A stretch of 36,490 nucleotides of DNA, taken from assembly GCF_000600335.2 (NCBI RefSeq), contig NZ_KK088554.1:103361-139850 (forward strand), read 5' to 3'. Position numbers and translations under genes: made by a program. The notes beneath the pieces are model-generated. The model was not told where the DNA came from and ran no database searches. It saw only the letters and a list, made by a program, of their open reading frames with translations. Every line of letters begins with the position of its first letter. Position 1 is the first letter of the stretch. Source of the stretch: Rubellimicrobium mesophilum DSM 19309 (GTDB lineage Bacteria > Pseudomonadota > Alphaproteobacteria > Rhodobacterales > Rhodobacteraceae). This document shows positions 35,004 through 36,490 of the stretch, piece by piece.

Positions 35004-35355
35004 GCGTTTCTAGAGCAACTCACTTCAGCTAGAGAGAATGCAAATAGGATCCGCAAGCCGCCTGGCGCTCGGGGCTTTCGTTGGTCACGCCGTCGGCTGA
35101 AACGTCCACGGTGTGGGTTAGCGCATCGCGGGATCCCTGAGGGCTGCCAGCTGGGACCCGGGCCCGGAGTCCACGGTGCTCTGAGCGAGAACGCAAACTG
35201 AGGTTCAGTGCGGAGTACAACATCTTCACCCAAAGGGGTCCCGGGATGCGCCCATCCGCAGCCCTGCCAAAACCCCGTCCCGCAGTCGAGAAGGCAGGAT
35301 ACCTTACTTGCCGGAATGCGGCCGCAGGTGACAACTCCTCGCAGGAGGATCCACC
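35004..35355. other. intergenic, no convincing gene
   Basis: 352 bp between the infB terminator and the small membrane protein gene. A 64-residue minus-strand frame (35029-35223) has poor third-position GC and no family match. The promoter of the downstream gene should lie here but is not obvious. Confidence 0.4.
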
Positions 35356-35808
35356 ATGGTGATTTTAGCGATCGTGTCTGGGGTTGCAGGCTTTGCGGGC
35401 AGTCGGATGGGGCGGACGGGCCGTGGCTGGTGCCGCGTGCTCGTATCCGCCTTGGTGAGCGCGGCCGTGGGCCTCGGGGCCGGCTTCACCCTTGTCATGG
35501 TTCTCGCAGGCATGCTCGGTGTTGTGCCAACGGCAGATGGCAACCTCCCGATCGTGCTGAAGGCCCTAGCAGGCTGCTGAAAAACCATCTTGGGGTACCC
35601 CAGCGTGGAACAGTGTCCCATACCCCGACCACTGATGAACGACAGGCGGTACTCAGTTACTATCCTGATGGGAAGAAATTCTGCGCGGGCAGCCATGCAC
35701 CCCCGCTCGTTGGAGTTTTTCAGCAGCCTGCTAGGGCTAGGGATCTTCTTTGGTGGCCTCATGGCCCGCAACGCCCAAATTGGCCGGCCTAAGCCGCGAA
35801 ACGCCTGA
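35356..35808 (+). pseudogene. small membrane protein gene interrupted by a MITE
   Basis: A strong AGGAGG precedes ATG 35356. As written the product is 74 residues (MVILAIVSGVAGFAGSRMG to IVLKALAGC), the last residues coming from the insertion. Removing the 161-bp MITE and one CTAG copy gives an in-frame join KALGLGIFFGGLMARNAQIG ending RPKPRNA at 35808, about 97 residues with hydrophobic segments near 1-17, 28-55 and in the restored tail. No family recognised. The truncated form loses its last membrane segment. Confidence 0.75.
35570..35730. mobile_element. 161-bp MITE with 16-bp inverted repeats and CTAG target duplication
   Basis: The ends are perfect inverted repeats CAGGCTGCTGAAAAAC (35570-35585) and its complement (35715-35730), flanked directly by CTAG at 35566-35569 and 35731-35734. 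The interior has no transposase. The GCTGAAAAAC end occurs in several transposase families as I recall; I cannot assign the parent IS. CTAG fits a YTAR-type 4-bp target. Confidence 0.85.
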
Positions 35809-36139
35809 TCTGTGACGATACAATGGCAGCGCTGCTTGCCAGGTCCATGGCAGCCTCCAATGTAACCGGCTGAAAGGATCGGCCAGATCATTGGAATAGC
35901 GGGCCTTGGTCGACGTCGAGGTCATCGCGAGGGTTGAGGACGCTTACATCAACTTCATCAACGCTTGGGCAGGCTTACTCAGGGCCCGGAGACCACGAAA
36001 CGAGTAGCGCGCCGGAGGTGCGGTAGAGTTGACTGGCTGGCTGCGGAAGAACGCCCCATCCTGGGTGCAGCCGGTCCGTGAGGTCGCGGCCGAGTAGAGC
36101 GGCCGCGGGATCGCACGCCAAGGCAGACCCGCGCCAGAG
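35809..36139. other. intergenic, no gene seen
   Basis: 331 bp. An 80-residue minus-strand frame (35944-36186) overlaps the better-supported small gene at 36140 and has no motif. Nothing else stands out. Confidence 0.4.
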
Positions 36140-36307
36140 TCAGGGGCCGCCGGCGACGCTTCCCTCAATGGCCGCCACGAGCACATCGAGATCGACGGGA
36201 CCGTGGACGATCAGCTGGTCCCCGTTCATAATCACCTTGAGCTCCGGGGAGGTGTCCGCCTGTCTCAGCCGCTCGTCGATGCTTGCCGTGCGGATCTTCT
36301 CTTCCAT
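36140..36307 (-). CDS. small protein, 55 residues, unknown function
   Basis: A near-ideal ribosome binding site, AGGAGGTCCTC, precedes ATG 36307. The product runs MEEKIRTASIDERLRQADTS, then LKVIMNGDQLIVHGPVDLDV, and ends AAIEGSVAGGP. It looks like a compact strand-turn-strand plus helix protein. No family is recognised. It is isolated between intergenic stretches. Confidence 0.6.
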   Translation of the reverse strand: MEEKIRTASIDERLRQADTSPELKVIMNGDQLIVHGPVDLDVLVAAIEGSVAGGP

Positions 36308-36423
36308 GAGGACCTCCTAAATGCCGTTCCGGGAGGAATGGCAAGCGCCCGCTTGGGTTCCGGAGCGAAAGGGAGCGGAATGGTCAGCACCGGGCGCAGG
36401 CCTGCAGGCTGTTCCCCACGGGG

Positions 36424-36442
36424 GGCTCTGTTGAGCAATTCG
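36424..36442 (+). repeat. IS5-type terminal inverted repeat entering a second element at the right edge
   Basis: GGCTCTGTTGAGCAATTC at the right edge closely resembles the left-edge IS5 end (GGCTCTGTTGCGCAAATCC) but in inverted orientation, pointing out of the window. The 48 bp beyond it have no gene start, so this is probably the transposase-distal end of a related element. Flanks of the two ends do not share a target duplication. Confidence 0.55.
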
Positions 36443-36490
36443 GCGTAAGACGCATCTGCCCCTGACCCCCGTCGGCTTTATGCAACGCGC

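Noticed and set aside
35029..35223. 64-residue minus-strand frame after infB
   Set aside because: Third-position GC is only about two thirds, below that of neighbours, and there is no motif or strong ribosome binding site.
272..36442. a single IS5 copy bridging the ends of a circular replicon
   Set aside because: The orientation would fit, but the flanking bases outside the two ends do not form a target duplication, so two separate copies are more likely.
1..36490. CRISPR array, rRNA, tRNA or phage structural genes
   Set aside because: I saw no regularly spaced direct repeats, conserved rRNA/tRNA sequence or phage protein motifs.

Overview
The window looks like a GC-rich bacterial chromosome segment, most likely from an alphaproteobacterium. 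The main support is an IF-2 with an Ala/Glu/Arg-rich N-terminal extension and an RTKAVVVET motif, together with dense LysR-type regulators and IS5 and IS256 elements. I cannot name a genus. Related IS5-type terminal inverted repeats lie near both ends (272-290 and from 36424), which is what a draft contig broken at repeats would show.

Layout. 1-290: end of an IS5-family element. 461-7741: a DUF3592 protein, then regulator/enzyme pairs (diiron beta-lactamase-fold hydrolase with TetR, arylamine N-acetyltransferase with LysR, secreted His-tailed protein with LysR), then an FAD oxidoreductase. 7798-9010: a DeoR regulator facing a DUF4406 nucleoside deoxyribosyltransferase-like gene. 9036-16611: a detoxification-like run (LysR; DoxX; two glutathione S-transferases; tautomerase; acetyltransferase-like protein; ABM monooxygenase; AraC; MATE exporter; glyoxalase-superfamily protein). 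16878-22951: SRPBCC protein, secreted SH3 protein, DUF488, LysR with an EamA exporter, and a DHFR-like/TetR operon. 23393-25862: two tandem secreted paralogues, an IS256 element, and a paralogue 3' end beyond it. 25966-29548: a TelA / YqiJ / YqiK (flotillin) envelope-stress module. 29958-31042: a Popeye-like membrane protein translationally coupled to a LuxR-type regulator. 31916-34949: infB with its own terminator. 35356-35808: a small membrane protein gene split by a 161-bp MITE. 36140-36307: a 55-residue protein gene.

How it fits together. The first 23 kb is mostly small units of one regulator next to one or a few enzymes or exporters, fitting sensing and disposal of electrophilic, aromatic or quinone-like compounds (inference). 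The 26-29.5 kb block is an envelope module. infB is not next to nusA, ylxR or rbfA here, which is unusual.

Main caution. Six conserved genes carry single small frameshifts: N-acetyltransferase, FAD oxidoreductase, DeoR, first GST, SRPBCC and infB. Because infB is essential, sequencing error is the simplest explanation for at least some of them. Clear biological disruptions are the MITE insertion with a CTAG target duplication and the IS256 element within the secreted-paralogue array.
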